Shown: positions 1 through 10,300, counted from the first letter of the stretch. The stretch is DNA of 64,000 nt from Pedobacter zeaxanthinifaciens (GCF_003313335.1 NZ_QMHP01000009.1:124001-188000); one strand, 5' to 3'. Program-made: numbers and translations. Notes: generated by a model not told the origin, from the letters alone.

Positions 1-502
<502 letters not shown>

Positions 503-735
503 TTAGCCTAGTTTTTAGGCATAACTGATGTTGCGTACCCTATTTTGGTAGGGCCTTCCTAATTGTTAGAAAATTACAAGTGGAAGATTTTTGATTTTAG
601 TACATGCAAATGCACATACAAATCATCAACTGCATGGCAACGCAATTGCTAATTCCGAAATCGAAAAAAGGAGTTCTGTCTACCTGCTTAGGAAATGTAC
701 TGTCTAAAGAAATTGAATTAATTAGTTTCATCTTA

Positions 736-850
736 TTAATTTATATCTCCAAAATGCACCATGCTTTTTGGTCAGGAATTGGCACCTTCTCTTTTTGAGG
801 GTTGCCAGTGGGTCTGTGAGCCTGTCTCTCGCCACTTCTTTATAAATCAA
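736..850 (-). promoter_or_regulatory. SAM-I (S-box) riboswitch in the metY leader
   Basis: Read on the minus strand, the closing helix P1 is TTGATTTATA (850-841) paired with TATAAATTAA (745-736), ten pairs with one G-U. Inside are GTGG/CCAC arms of P2, the conserved ACTGGCAACC, a small CTC-AAAAA-GAG hairpin (P3), the hallmark GGTGCCAATTCCTGACC, and a CCAAAA/TTTTGG hairpin (P4). Order and spacing match the S-box class that senses S-adenosylmethionine upstream of methionine genes. About 270 nt separate it from the metY start, which leaves room for an expression platform that I could not resolve. Confidence 0.88.
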
Positions 851-898
851 TAGCCTAAATTGGGTATTGACTTTTATTTGGTTCTCCAAATAATGTTT

Positions 899-929
899 CA
901 AATGTAAGATGTTTTTTGTTTTGTTGCAA
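899..929 (-). promoter_or_regulatory. Bacteroidota-type promoter for the metY leader
   Basis: On the minus strand a TTG (929-927) is followed after 20 nt by TACATTTG (906-899), a full match to the TAnnTTTG -7 box of the Bacteroidota primary sigma factor. Transcription would start near 892, about 40 nt before the riboswitch P1 helix, so the whole aptamer is transcribed. Confidence 0.65.
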
Positions 930-1083
930 AATAAAATTCTGATAATTTTTTAATTATTTGTTTTTCAGTTATTTGTGTTTTGTGTTTTGTGTTTTGATGG
1001 GAAGTGCTGTTATGGTAGTCCACAGAGTGAGATTGATGACACATTAACGGTCAAAAAAGACACTATGATGTATTTATTCGGTA

Positions 1084-1111
1084 TTGTCGGGAAAATAAAA
1101 TACTAACTTTG
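1084..1111 (+). promoter_or_regulatory. Promoter of cysE
   Basis: TTG (1084-1086), 17 nt, then TAACTTTG (1104-1111), matching the Bacteroidota TTG/TAnnTTTG pattern. Predicted start near 1118, only about ten nt before the TTG start codon chosen for cysE, so the mRNA would have a very short leader. Confidence 0.6.
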
Positions 1112-1126
1112 TAGACTAACTATATA

Positions 1127-1945
1127 TTGAACGTTTTGAATACCGATTTTTTAAATAGCATCATACAGCGACAAAATCAGCAACAGGTGGTACCATCTAA
1201 TGAAATGATTGCCAACTGGGCACAATCCTTACTTAATTTGATTTTTCCAGAGCGTAGTGCCTCTACAAATCATACACAGGAAGTGCTTCAAGGTGTATTT
1301 TTTGAGTTAAAAGAAGAATTGCAGCATATTTTACGCTCCACTAAAGATTGCCATAACAGTCGAGAAAAACTTATCGCCGATTCTTTTTTTGAGGTTTTGC
1401 CAGAAGTTCACAGAAAGCTAAATACCGACTTGCTAGCGATTGTACAAGGTGACCCTGCGGCCAAAAGTGAGTTCGAAATCATTAGATGCTATCCCGGTTT
1501 TTTTGCTATTGCCATGTATCGCTTTGCGCATGAGCTTTACTTGCTTGATGTACCTCACATTCCTCGTATCATTACCGAGGCGGCGCATTCCTTAACGGGT
1601 ATCGATATCCATCCGGCAGCAAAAATTGGCGAATATTTGTACATAGACCATGGTACAGGGTTGGTGATTGGAGAAACTACCATCATTGGAAACCATGTGA
1701 AACTTTATCAAGGGGTTACGTTGGGTGCCTTAAGTGTTGATAAAAACCAATCGAATACCAAAAGACACCCAACTATTGGCAACCACGTTATCATTTATTC
1801 GGGGGCCACAATTTTAGGTGGAGATACTTTGATAGGAGATCACAGCATTATTGGAGGAAATGTTTGGTTAACTAAAAGCATCCCCGCAGGTTCTACCGTT
1901 TACCACCAGGCTGAGGTTACCATTAAAGAAAATAAGAAGGACTGA
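1127..1945 (+). CDS. cysE: Serine O-acetyltransferase
   Basis: Transfers acetyl from acetyl-CoA to L-serine, giving O-acetylserine for cysteine synthesis in the cytosol. The 272-residue protein has an alpha-helical N-terminal half (CYPGFFAIAMYRFAHELY, HIPRIITEAAHS) and a C-terminal left-handed beta-helix of hexapeptide repeats: GIDIHPAAKIGEYLYIDHG, GLVIGETTIIG, GVTLGA, KRHPTIGNHV, GATILGG. The IHPAAKIG and DHGTG motifs are characteristic of the family. No in-frame ATG precedes the conserved region; the best starts are TTG at 1127 or TTG at 1136, and the promoter places transcription start just upstream. It is followed 80 nt later by cysM, a natural operon partner supplying the next pathway step. 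Confidence 0.93.
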   Translation: MNVLNTDFLNSIIQRQNQQQVVPSNEMIANWAQSLLNLIFPERSASTNHTQEVLQGVFFELKEELQHILRSTKDCHNSREKLIADSFFEVLPEVHRKLNTDLLAIVQGDPAAKSEFEIIRCYPGFFAIAMYRFAHELYLLDVPHIPRIITEAAHSLTGIDIHPAAKIGEYLYIDHGTGLVIGETTIIGNHVKLYQGVTLGALSVDKNQSNTKRHPTIGNHVIIYSGATILGGDTLIGDHSIIGGNVWLTKSIPAGSTVYHQAEVTIKENKKD

Positions 1946-2025
1946 ACCAGCTACAAACAGTATGACCGCTTTTCCAAACTGTAGGAGCGGGCTGTATGTT
2001 GAATTACGGATAAAAATAGGCAGAA

Positions 2026-2898
2026 ATGAAAACAATTATTGATTGCATAGGAAATACGCCACTGGCGGAAATTAGATACTTGAACAACAACCCGAACGTT
2101 AAAATTTATGCTAAGTTGGAGGGAAATAATCCAGGTGGTAGCGTAAAAGATAGGGCAGCTTTGAACATGATCAGAAGCGCTATGGAACGCGGCGAAGTGG
2201 ATAAAAACACTAAATTAATTGAAGCCACCAGTGGAAATACTGGAATAGCCTTAGCAATGATTGCTTCTATTTATGGTATTGACATTGAATTGGTAATGCC
2301 AGCAAGTTCAACAAGGGAGCGCACCTTAACTATGGAAGCATTTGGTGCAAAGGTAACTTTATTGGAATCTATTGAGGTTTGTAGAGATTATGCTGAGGAA
2401 AAGGGAACACAACCTGATTATTTCCTATTAAACCAGTTTGCCAACCCAGACAACTATTTGGCACACTATAAAACCACTGGTCCCGAAATTTGGAACGACA
2501 CTAACGGCGCTATTACACATTTTGTAAGTAGCATGGGTACTACGGGGAGTATCATGGGTAATTCTAGGTATTTGAAGGAGAAAAATCCAGCCATTCAAAT
2601 TGTTGGATGCCAACCTACGGAAGAGTCGTCCATCCCAGGAATTAGAAGGTGGCCGGTTGCTTATCTTCCTAAAATTTACGAACCGGAACGGGTAGACCGA
2701 ATTATGGATGTTTCTCAGCAAGATGCCACCTTAGCCGCTAGAGCATTGGCTCGTAAAGAAGGTATTTTTGCAGGAATGAGTAGCGGCGGGGCTTTGCATT
2801 GTGCATTGCAGCTGGCTAACGAATTAGAAAGCGGACTGATTGTTTTTATCACCTGCGATAGGGGTGATAGGTATTTGAGCAGCGACTTGTTCGGTTAA
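2026..2898 (+). CDS. cysM: Cysteine synthase B (O-acetylserine sulfhydrylase)
   Basis: PLP enzyme that converts O-acetylserine and sulfide or thiosulfate to cysteine. The 290-residue protein is full length for the CysM group. The PLP lysine is K41 in NPGGSVKDRAALNMI, the phosphate-anchoring loop is EATSGNTGIALAMIA (about 66-80), and the substrate-side MGTTGSIMG is near 170-180. GIRRWPVAYLPKIYEPERVD is the CysM-type segment, and MSSGGALHCAL follows near the C-terminus. It lies 80 nt after cysE, same strand, and ends at a strong bidirectional terminator. Confidence 0.93.
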   Translation: MKTIIDCIGNTPLAEIRYLNNNPNVKIYAKLEGNNPGGSVKDRAALNMIRSAMERGEVDKNTKLIEATSGNTGIALAMIASIYGIDIELVMPASSTRERTLTMEAFGAKVTLLESIEVCRDYAEEKGTQPDYFLLNQFANPDNYLAHYKTTGPEIWNDTNGAITHFVSSMGTTGSIMGNSRYLKEKNPAIQIVGCQPTEESSIPGIRRWPVAYLPKIYEPERVDRIMDVSQQDATLAARALARKEGIFAGMSSGGALHCALQLANELESGLIVFITCDRGDRYLSSDLFG

Positions 2899-2918
2899 GT
2901 GCGATCACTGTGGAGTTT

Positions 2919-2957
2919 AAAATCAAATGCCGATTCATCCAATCGGCATTTGATTTT
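2919..2957. terminator. Bidirectional rho-independent terminator
   Basis: A 17-bp perfect stem (2919-2935 with 2941-2957) with a five-base loop. The left arm starts AAAA and the right arm ends TTTTT, so each strand carries a U-tract after the stem. It sits between the convergent genes cysM (+) and the aminopeptidase (-) and can serve both. Confidence 0.92.
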
Positions 2958-2965
2958 TATAACGA

Positions 2966-4741
2966 TTAAATTGCTTTGGTCATCTCTTTTAGGAAGGCTT
3001 TTTCATCCTCATTCAGTAGAGGGCTAACCTTGTCATAAACCTGCTGATGATAATTGTTTAACCAATTGATATGTGAAGTTTCAAGCAGTTCTTTCTTAAC
3101 TAGCGTAGTATCAATAGGAGCCAAGGTTAAGCTTTCAAAGGCATAAAACTCATTGAATTCGTTGCTTTCATCTTTCACTGTTAAAACTAAATTTTCAATA
3201 CGTATGCCATGTTTGCCAATGCGGTAAATGCCAGGTTCAATAGAAGTAATGGTGCCTAACTCAACTGGTATTGGCGTAGCCGAAGCGTTGAAAATATGCG
3301 GTCCTTCGTGTACGTTGAGGTAGTAGCCTACTCCGTGACCTGTACCGTGGCCGTAGTTTAAAGCATAATCCCACATCGGACTTCTTGTGATTGCATCAAT
3401 TTGATAGCCGCAAGTTCCTTTAGGGAAACGGGCTTTACAGCCTTCAATCATGGCTTTAAGCACTAAGGTGTAATCTGTACTTTCTTCATCCGTATTATTT
3501 CCCATTGGCATCACCCTAGTAATGTCAGTAGTTCCGTATTGATACTGACCGCCTGAATCTACTAAAAACAAACCATCAGCTTTAATGGATACGTTGCTTT
3601 CTGGTGTTGCAGCGTAATGAGGCAAAGCGCCATGAGCTTTATATCCAGCAATGGTGTTAAAGCTTTCGCCAACAAATCCATCCTGCTCTGCTCTAAAGTT
3701 TTTCAACACCTCAGCTGCCGAAAGTTCGGTGATTTCTATTTTGCCAATATTCTCTTTTACCCATTTAAAAAACTTAGTCATTGCCGCACCGTCTTTAGCC
3801 ATCGCTTTGCGGGTGTTGGCAATTTCTACTTCGTTTTTAATCGCTTTTAAATAAGTAGATGGGTTGGTTTCGAGGATTTTTTTAACGCCGTTTGCCACCT
3901 GTTTGTACATGAAATAGCAATTGCGTTTAGGATCAATTAAAATGCTGCTTGAAGGTGGTAAAGCCTGTAAAGCCGAAGCTAAACCATCGTATGGTAACAT
4001 TTCCACCCCTTGATTTTGCAATTTTTGCTGATCTTCAAATGAGAGCTTATTTTTATCGATGTAAATTTTTACTGCATCTTCGCTAATTAAGGCAAAGCTC
4101 AATACTACAGGGTTATAGCCAACATCTTGTCCCCTCAAATTAAAAATCCAGGCCATATCATCAAGAGATGACACCAAATGAAAATTAGCACGTTGTTTAG
4201 CTAAAGATTTTCTTATCGCTGCAAGCTTGCTTTCTACTGATTGCCCAACTACTTCTTCTGAAAGTAAAAATGCCGGCTCAGCAGGTAAAGCTGGTCTGTC
4301 TTTCCAAATTTGACCAACATAATCACTATGCAAAAAGCGGATATCTTTAAATGCCAATTGTTGTTCTAATTGTAAGCCCAACAAAACTGAAACTGTTTTC
4401 TCATCGAAAGCAATTTTACTGCCTTGCGGAAGTTGCTCCCCAAGCCATTCAATATACTCAGGCATGCCTTGAGCTTTTAGTTTCACTAACTCAAAACCAC
4501 TTCCTTTTAATTGCTCTTCGGCTTGTACGAAATATCTCGAATCAGTCCATAAGCCTGCAAAATCTTGCGTAATTACCACCGTACTTACCGAGCCGGTAAA
4601 TCCGGTAACAAAAGGAATGCTTTTATAAAAATCTGGTAGGTACTCGCTAATATGTGGGTCTGCAGATGGAATGATATAGGCATCTACACCATCGTTTTTC
4701 ATTAATTCACGAATGGCAGCTAACTTTTCTAGGTGTGTCAT
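2966..4741 (-). CDS. Xaa-Pro aminopeptidase (M24B, aminopeptidase P family)
   Basis: A metallopeptidase that removes N-terminal residues preceding proline. The 591-residue protein is the long, three-domain type: two creatinase-like N-terminal domains (to about residue 310) and the C-terminal pita-bread catalytic domain. Metal ligands are visible in order: D in LFLVDSGGQY, D in TTDITRVM, H in GHGTGHGVGYYLNVHEGP, E in SIEPGIYR and E in GIRIENLVL. There is no signal peptide (MTHLEKLAAIRELMKNDGV), so it is expected in the cytosol. It is monocistronic, convergent with cysM and shares its terminator. No key ligand is missing. Confidence 0.93.
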   Translation of the reverse strand: MTHLEKLAAIRELMKNDGVDAYIIPSADPHISEYLPDFYKSIPFVTGFTGSVSTVVITQDFAGLWTDSRYFVQAEEQLKGSGFELVKLKAQGMPEYIEWLGEQLPQGSKIAFDEKTVSVLLGLQLEQQLAFKDIRFLHSDYVGQIWKDRPALPAEPAFLLSEEVVGQSVESKLAAIRKSLAKQRANFHLVSSLDDMAWIFNLRGQDVGYNPVVLSFALISEDAVKIYIDKNKLSFEDQQKLQNQGVEMLPYDGLASALQALPPSSSILIDPKRNCYFMYKQVANGVKKILETNPSTYLKAIKNEVEIANTRKAMAKDGAAMTKFFKWVKENIGKIEITELSAAEVLKNFRAEQDGFVGESFNTIAGYKAHGALPHYAATPESNVSIKADGLFLVDSGGQYQYGTTDITRVMPMGNNTDEESTDYTLVLKAMIEGCKARFPKGTCGYQIDAITRSPMWDYALNYGHGTGHGVGYYLNVHEGPHIFNASATPIPVELGTITSIEPGIYRIGKHGIRIENLVLTVKDESNEFNEFYAFESLTLAPIDTTLVKKELLETSHINWLNNYHQQVYDKVSPLLNEDEKAFLKEMTKAI

Positions 4742-5012
4742 TTTATTTGTTAATATGTTAGTGCTTCAAAGTAATGGATTATTTTTCAGTTTTTAATTGC
4801 CAATTGTCAGTTTACTTCTTGAATGTCCGTAATCTTTAATAAGCACACTTTTTAAGCATTTTGTAATCCCGATGTTAGGAGGGATATACTCTTTCGCAAA
4901 TAAGGGAATGGTTTTTTAAGATGCTCAAGAATTGAATATGTGGCGCACCGTAAATAATGAACTCACTAAGGAAACGATAAATAATCCAAACAACGATAAT
5001 TAATGTGCGTTG
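4742..5012. other. Intergenic stretch between the aminopeptidase and uspA-like genes
   Basis: AT-rich DNA with no ORF that looks coding and no RNA fold I recognise. It should contain the aminopeptidase promoter near 4742-4800 (minus strand TTACTTTG, an imperfect TAnnTTTG box), but I find no convincing -33 partner. Confidence 0.4.
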
Positions 5013-5061
5013 CCACTAACCACTAACCACTAACCACTAACCACTAACCACTAACCACTAA
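5013..5061. repeat. Seven tandem CCACTAA heptamers
   Basis: Seven exact copies of CCACTAA. On the strand of the adjacent universal stress gene it reads TTAGTGG repeated and begins four nt after that gene's stop codon. A second G-rich heptamer array also starts directly behind a stop codon at 57541. The role is unknown; a 3'-UTR effect or slipped-strand variation are both possible. Confidence 0.95.
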
Positions 5062-5064
5062 AAG

Positions 5065-5514
5065 TTATACATCAGCCTTATTTGGAACAATTAATACCGG
5101 ACAGGCAGATTTTCTAGCAACATGTTCAGCAACACTGCCCATTAAAAAATGGTTCAAGCCAGTACGGCCATGCGTACCAAGTACAATGAGGTCGGCATTC
5201 CATTCTTCTGATTGTTGTAAAATACCATTTGTAGCGGTATCCATTACTGATAAATAAGTGGTTTTAGTACCATTGCTGTACTTATTTTCTATCTCTTTCA
5301 ATAACACATGGCTATTTTCAACGCTGTTATCGTAAAGTTCTATAATGGCAGGCGTAAAACCAAAATCAGGGTTGGCAATTGGGGGTGCAGGCTCAACAAT
5401 GTTAAGCAATGCTACTTCTGCCTGGCATAATGAAGCCATGTCGTAGCCAGCTTTGGCAGCTTTTTCTGCACTAGTGCTATTATCTACGGCAATTAAAATT
5501 CTTTGATAATTCAT
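5065..5514 (-). CDS. Universal stress protein (UspA family)
   Basis: Single-domain, 149-residue ATP-binding-type Usp. It begins MNYQRILIAVDNSTSAEKA, the typical first strand, and ends with the nucleotide-binding G-2x-G-9x-G(S/T) segment, LGTHGRTGLNHFLMGSVAEHV, followed by CPVLIVP. The ATG at 5514 is chosen because the family starts exactly there; the reading frame stays open 47 codons upstream, but that part is AT-rich, not Usp-like, and occupies the divergent promoter region shared with the NlpC/P60 gene. The physiological role cannot be told from sequence. Confidence 0.9.
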   Translation of the reverse strand: MNYQRILIAVDNSTSAEKAAKAGYDMASLCQAEVALLNIVEPAPPIANPDFGFTPAIIELYDNSVENSHVLLKEIENKYSNGTKTTYLSVMDTATNGILQQSEEWNADLIVLGTHGRTGLNHFLMGSVAEHVARKSACPVLIVPNKADV

Positions 5515-5640
5515 GGCGTTTCTTTTTTGTTGTACTAAGTTAACAAATGCCAAGCCATAAAGTTTATTGTGTTTTGCACGAAATAGATTGATATTTATCA
5601 CATATTCACTTATTTTTAGCCACTTAATTTTTAAATTGAT

Positions 5641-6420
5641 ATGGAACCATACCACGTTTGTCGTGTTGCCGTTGCACCGTTAAGAAGCGAACCCTCAGAT
5701 AGAAGCGAAATTGTATCGACATTGTTATTTGGCGATAGGGTTTTGGTAATTGAAAAAACGGAAAAGTGGTGTTTTGTAAAAAATCATCACGACCAGTACG
5801 AAGGTTGGATGGACCATAAACAATTACAAGAGATTACATCGTTACAATATCATGATGAACAAAGTTACCAATATCTTACTGCGGTTAATTTTGATAACCG
5901 ATTAATAGACGATGCTGGAACAGTTTACTACTTAAGTCCGGGGAGTACTTTACCGTTTTATCAGGATTGCTATTGTTACTTGGCTGACCAGCGTTTTGAG
6001 GTAAAAACTACGCCTTTTATTCCAAATGCAGCTGAATTTTACAATCGCGTAGAAGCAACCGCAAAGTTCTTTCTGAATACGCCTTACCTATGGGGTGGTC
6101 GTAGTTTTTTTGGTATAGATTGCTCTGGATTTACCCAAACTGTTTATAAATTATGCGGAATTAGCTTAAAACGAGATGCCTCTCAGCAAGTAGACCATGG
6201 TGAATTAGTAGATTTCTTGGCTTCGGCAAAGTTGGGCGATCTTGCCTTTTTCGACAATGATGAAGGTAAAATCACACATGTAGGCTTAATGTTAGGAAAT
6301 GATAAAATTATTCACTCTGCTGGTAAAGTGCGCATTGATCCAATTGATAATCAAGGGATTTTTAATGCAGAGTTGGATAGATATACGCACAAGTTAAGGG
6401 TAATTAAACGCATTGTTTAG
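5641..6420 (+). CDS. SH3b-NlpC/P60 cell-wall peptidase
   Basis: A papain-like peptidase that probably cleaves gamma-D-glutamyl-diamino acid bonds in peptidoglycan peptides (YkfC-like). The 259-residue protein has two bacterial SH3-like regions (about 5-60 and 75-125) and an NlpC/P60 domain (about 135-259). The catalytic triad is visible: C161 in FFGIDCSGFTQ, H213 in ITHVGLML and H225 in IIHSAG. No signal peptide is evident (MEPYHVCRVAVAPLRSEP), so it may act on recycled muropeptides in the cytosol, as YkfC does. It is divergent from the Usp gene and convergent with the YceH-like gene. Confidence 0.88.
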   Translation: MEPYHVCRVAVAPLRSEPSDRSEIVSTLLFGDRVLVIEKTEKWCFVKNHHDQYEGWMDHKQLQEITSLQYHDEQSYQYLTAVNFDNRLIDDAGTVYYLSPGSTLPFYQDCYCYLADQRFEVKTTPFIPNAAEFYNRVEATAKFFLNTPYLWGGRSFFGIDCSGFTQTVYKLCGISLKRDASQQVDHGELVDFLASAKLGDLAFFDNDEGKITHVGLMLGNDKIIHSAGKVRIDPIDNQGIFNAELDRYTHKLRVIKRIV

Positions 6421-6424
6421 CGGG

Positions 6425-6470
6425 CTTTATAACACTTGCGATGTTTTAAAACTTCGCAAGTGTTATAAGG
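6425..6470. repeat. Palindromic repeat, ACTTGCGA family
   Basis: A 15-bp perfect inverted repeat: TTATAACACTTGCGA (6427-6441) and its complement (6454-6468), extended by one wobble and one G-C pair. It lies between convergent genes and could end transcription from both sides, although neither strand has a U-tract behind the stem. Two similar hairpins built on ACTTACGAAGTTT occur at 17521 and 17645, so this belongs to a dispersed palindromic family. Confidence 0.85.
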
Positions 6471-6523
6471 AGCATATTTTAGGCATAATCCCAGTCTAAA
6501 TGCTAAAATCTAATCACTAAATG

Positions 6524-7171
6524 TTAATAAAGCTCCTTCATTAGCTTTTCGAAATTCTCTTTCAATTCTGCCAATTCAGTTTCAAGTTTTGCTACCCGTT
6601 CTTCCAATTGATGGTTAGCTTTACCAGCGGTTTCGTATGTAATATCATCTTCTTCCATTAAGTCTACATCTCCGCTAAACAAATGCATGTAGCGCTGTTC
6701 TTTCTGTCCGGGGCGCTTTGGTAGTTGCTTAACGTAACCTTCGTTGGCAAGTTTCTCCAAAGTTTGGTTTACCTCTTCTAAAGTTTCAAATTCATATAAT
6801 CGGCCAGAGTTGGTGTTGATTTCTCCGGGTGTTTGTGGGCCACGCAAAAACAACAGACACATTACAGCAACTTCTGATGGCAGAAGTGGATAAGCAATGG
6901 CAAAGTTATGCTTGTATTTGGTAGCCCTACTAGAGCCGCCTGTTGCTGTAGAAATTAACCCGCCTATTTTTAATGAGTTCAATGCTGCGCCAATGGTTTC
7001 CTCATCGTAGTTTACCACAGGTTTTCTTGACGTTTTTTGATTGCATGCCGCAACTAGGCCGTTCATCGTCATCGGGTAATAGTCGGGTGTTGTTTTTGCC
7101 TTTTCCATTAAAGAACCCAAAACCCTGATTTGCTCAGCACTAAGGTGAGGTATTTTTATTTCGTCGTTCAT
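6524..7171 (-). CDS. YceH/DUF480 (UPF0502) family protein
   Basis: A 215-residue member of the UPF0502/YceH family, built of two winged-helix domains. Family signatures include LSAEQIRVLGSLMEKAKTTP near the start, YYPMTMNGLVAACNQKTSR, and LLFLRGPQTPGEI with the GRLYEF stretch in the second domain. A C-terminal coiled coil (about 183-212: QLEERVAKLETELAELK) is present. The fold implies DNA binding or a structural role, but the cellular function is not established. Its 3' end faces the NlpC/P60 gene. The start follows the usual MNDEIKIPHLSAEQ. Confidence 0.9.
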   Translation of the reverse strand: MNDEIKIPHLSAEQIRVLGSLMEKAKTTPDYYPMTMNGLVAACNQKTSRKPVVNYDEETIGAALNSLKIGGLISTATGGSSRATKYKHNFAIAYPLLPSEVAVMCLLFLRGPQTPGEINTNSGRLYEFETLEEVNQTLEKLANEGYVKQLPKRPGQKEQRYMHLFSGDVDLMEEDDITYETAGKANHQLEERVAKLETELAELKENFEKLMKELY

Positions 7172-7357
7172 ATCAGTATAAGTTGTATTTCAGAATTTAA
7201 TACACCCCAAAGTGATAATTGAATTTCTAGATCTCCAACTATCAAAAGGCTGTTTTCATTTATATATAGCCGTTTTTCCAAAGATATAAATTTTATTAAC
7301 AGTTGTTTTTATGGAAAACAGCTAGCAATTGTATCTTTATCGTAAACCTCATTTTTT

Positions 7358-10300
7358 ATGAAGATACATCTTATATTTTTCGCTTTTCTCCTCTCATTTC
7401 TATCACTAAGTTCCACTGCACAACGTTCGCTAAGCACAAGTAAAACAAGTGGTAAATACACCTATGTCTATCAATTAACAGATAGAGAAATGATAGAAAT
7501 TGCCAAGCAAGGTAAATCTGTAATTAATGACAGCTATTTGCATCATTTGGTTGATAGCTTTCAAATCTCGAAGAAATATCACGATGATTTACCTTTTGGT
7601 AATTATTTGTACGCTACTCCGATTAAAAATAGATGGGAGTTCAGTTTGCAAGATAATAAGAATGTGGAGATTGCCTTTGTTAATGATAAAAAGCACTTTC
7701 AATTATATGTTAAAGATCTGAAAGGTAATTTAATTAGCAATGCATCGGTTTTTTCGGCAAAGGGAAGCCAGTTGAAATATAACCGCAAGACATATTTGTA
7801 TGAAGGAAATTTTGACAGGAAAAACGATTTTTTATGCGTTAAATACAATGGTGTAAGTAATTTTTTCTCAACTGAAGTTGATGAAGTATACAACTACAAG
7901 CGAAATTGGAGTTTTGGTAGGAAACTGCTATATGGTTGGCCGATATTTTACACTTGGATGCCTTTTAAGAACTTGTACCGAAAAATTACGCAACCATCGC
8001 AAAATACCTCCAAAGGTTACATGGTGTTTAGCAAACCCAAATATAAGCCGCTAGATACGCTAAAATTCAAAGCTTTCATGGTTGATAAAAATGGAAGAGA
8101 AATCAAATCGCCAGACTTGGAAGCGGCACTATTTTATCGCGGTAAAAAAGTAAAATCGCTAGGCATGGTGAAGCCTTATCGTAATGGCGCTTATACGCAT
8201 AGCTTTGTATTGGCTGATTCGCTTGATTTAGACCTTGACGATAAATATCAAGTTAGACTTTTGCAGCCCGGAAAAAATCCAAATGATCAAAAATATCTGA
8301 TACAAGGCCAATTTGAATATGAAGAATACGAACTTAAAAGTATAAATTTTAATATCAGGGCTAATCAAACTGAATACTATAGGCAGGACTCGGTAATTGT
8401 TTTCATGAAAGCTACTGATGAAAATGAGCTTACAGTACCTGATGGAAGGGTACAATTATCGGTAGTCACTTCTAATGTAGCACGTTACAATGAGCATAAA
8501 TTATTTGTACCAGATACCTTATGGAAAAAGGAATTGGTGTTAGAGCCCACAGGTGAAACCAAGTTGACGCTTCCAAAACAGATTTTCCCTAAAGCGAATT
8601 TGGATGTGACGGTACATGCTAATTTTTTAAATAGCAATAACGAGAACCATAGCAATAATTTAAGGTTAAAGCATTTAGATGAAGAAGCAGATCAAATTAA
8701 AGTGCTTTGGAAAGCAGATAGCCTGCATTTCACCCTGGCAAAAGATGGTGGCTTGGCGAATTTTCCGATTGCGTTGAAATGGTACACTGCTAATGACGAG
8801 CTGATTGACTCTGCTATAATTAATACTGGCAAAGTTAAAGCCGACTATCGTGCTGACTATTACGAAATCGAAAGCGCCGGAAATACGCAGATGTATTATT
8901 TCAGTGATAGTAATCCCCAGTTATCTATCACTGCTTTACACACTAAAAACTTGGCAAATGTCAAAGTTGTCAATGAGCATTACCTCCCTTTTTGGTACAC
9001 ACTCTTTTCGGGCAATAAAGTAATTGCAAAAGGATACGCCACCAGTTTAGATACCTCCTTCAAACACCATCCCTCTAAGGCGGTACATGCAAGCATCAGC
9101 TATTTTTGGGACGGAAAAGAGAACACTTCGCAAGGAAGTTTTTTCTATAATCCAAACGAGCTGAATGTGAAATTGGTTGCGCCAGAGGCGGTATATCCCG
9201 GACAAAAAGTGAACATGGTAATTAACGTTACAGATAACGATAATTTGCCTGTGCCTAACGTGGATTTAACGGCTTATGCGCAAACTGCAAAATTTGGTGC
9301 TATCAAACAACCGTTTTTGCCGAAATTCACTAAAACTTATTATGGCAGGAAACTAAAGGAAATGATAGAGGCTGATGAATTGTCGGCAACTGGAAGTTTT
9401 AAATTGTCGTGGCTTAAATGGTCTAAATCTTTGGGGCTTGATACGATTGAATATTATAAGTTTACCAACCACGATAGTTTGTACATCATTACAGAAAATG
9501 CCGCTAAAGGTGTTACCCAATTTGTCCCTTTTGTGGTTGATAATGGTGAAATTGATCCAGTGAATGTAATCTATGTGGATGAAATTCCTGTATTTTTCAG
9601 CAAGGTAAACCAATTGAGCAGCTATGCTTTTGAAATTACGCCAGGCACACATAAAATAACGCTGCGTACTGCGTCTAGGAAGGCAATAGTGAAGGAATTA
9701 ATTTTTGTAAACGGCAAGCGTACCATTTTTAGTATCGCTTCAAATTTGGCTAACAAAAAAGCTGAAGTGACTTTAGAAAGAACCGAATTAAGTGATGCCG
9801 AAGCAGCTAACTTGGATAGGTATATGATTAAAGTGGCTAACAGTAGCAATCCGTATGACAAAACGCTCATTAAAACTGATGACAATATGGTTTTGGTAAA
9901 TCCACCTAATTCATTTACAGGTGAATTGCTACTTGGGCCATTTAAAGAAAACTTGCTAACTTATCAAACTGAAGATTTTTCGCATCATTTTATTCGGGAA
10001 AGCGGTTATACCTATACCTTTTTACATGGTTTAATAAAGCAAAAATCTTTTAAAAGTGACTACGCTTTCAATAAATTGCTTTCTTCGGCACCAGCCTTGG
10101 GCAACACGAGTTATTTACAGCAACTATTGCGCAAATTGGAGATTGATAGCATTTGGAATGATTATTTGGACCTTAGGAGTTACACTACGACTTTGTTCCA
10201 AAATGAGCCGGTAAGTGGCGGGGACATAGGTAAACTTGTGATAAAGCTTTCCGATAGCTTAATCAAGCAGCCGTATCTCAAAAACTTGGTTATCTATCAA

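Noticed and set aside
604..798. 64-residue reading frame on the plus strand
   Set aside because: It overlaps the SAM-I riboswitch antisense and has no protein-like composition; the structured RNA on the other strand explains the sequence.
5013..5061. CRISPR-like array
   Set aside because: Seven-nt units without spacers and no cas genes nearby; it is a simple tandem repeat.
5515..5655. 47-codon N-terminal extension of the universal stress protein
   Set aside because: AT-rich, no family similarity, and it covers the divergent promoter region and the start of the NlpC/P60 gene.
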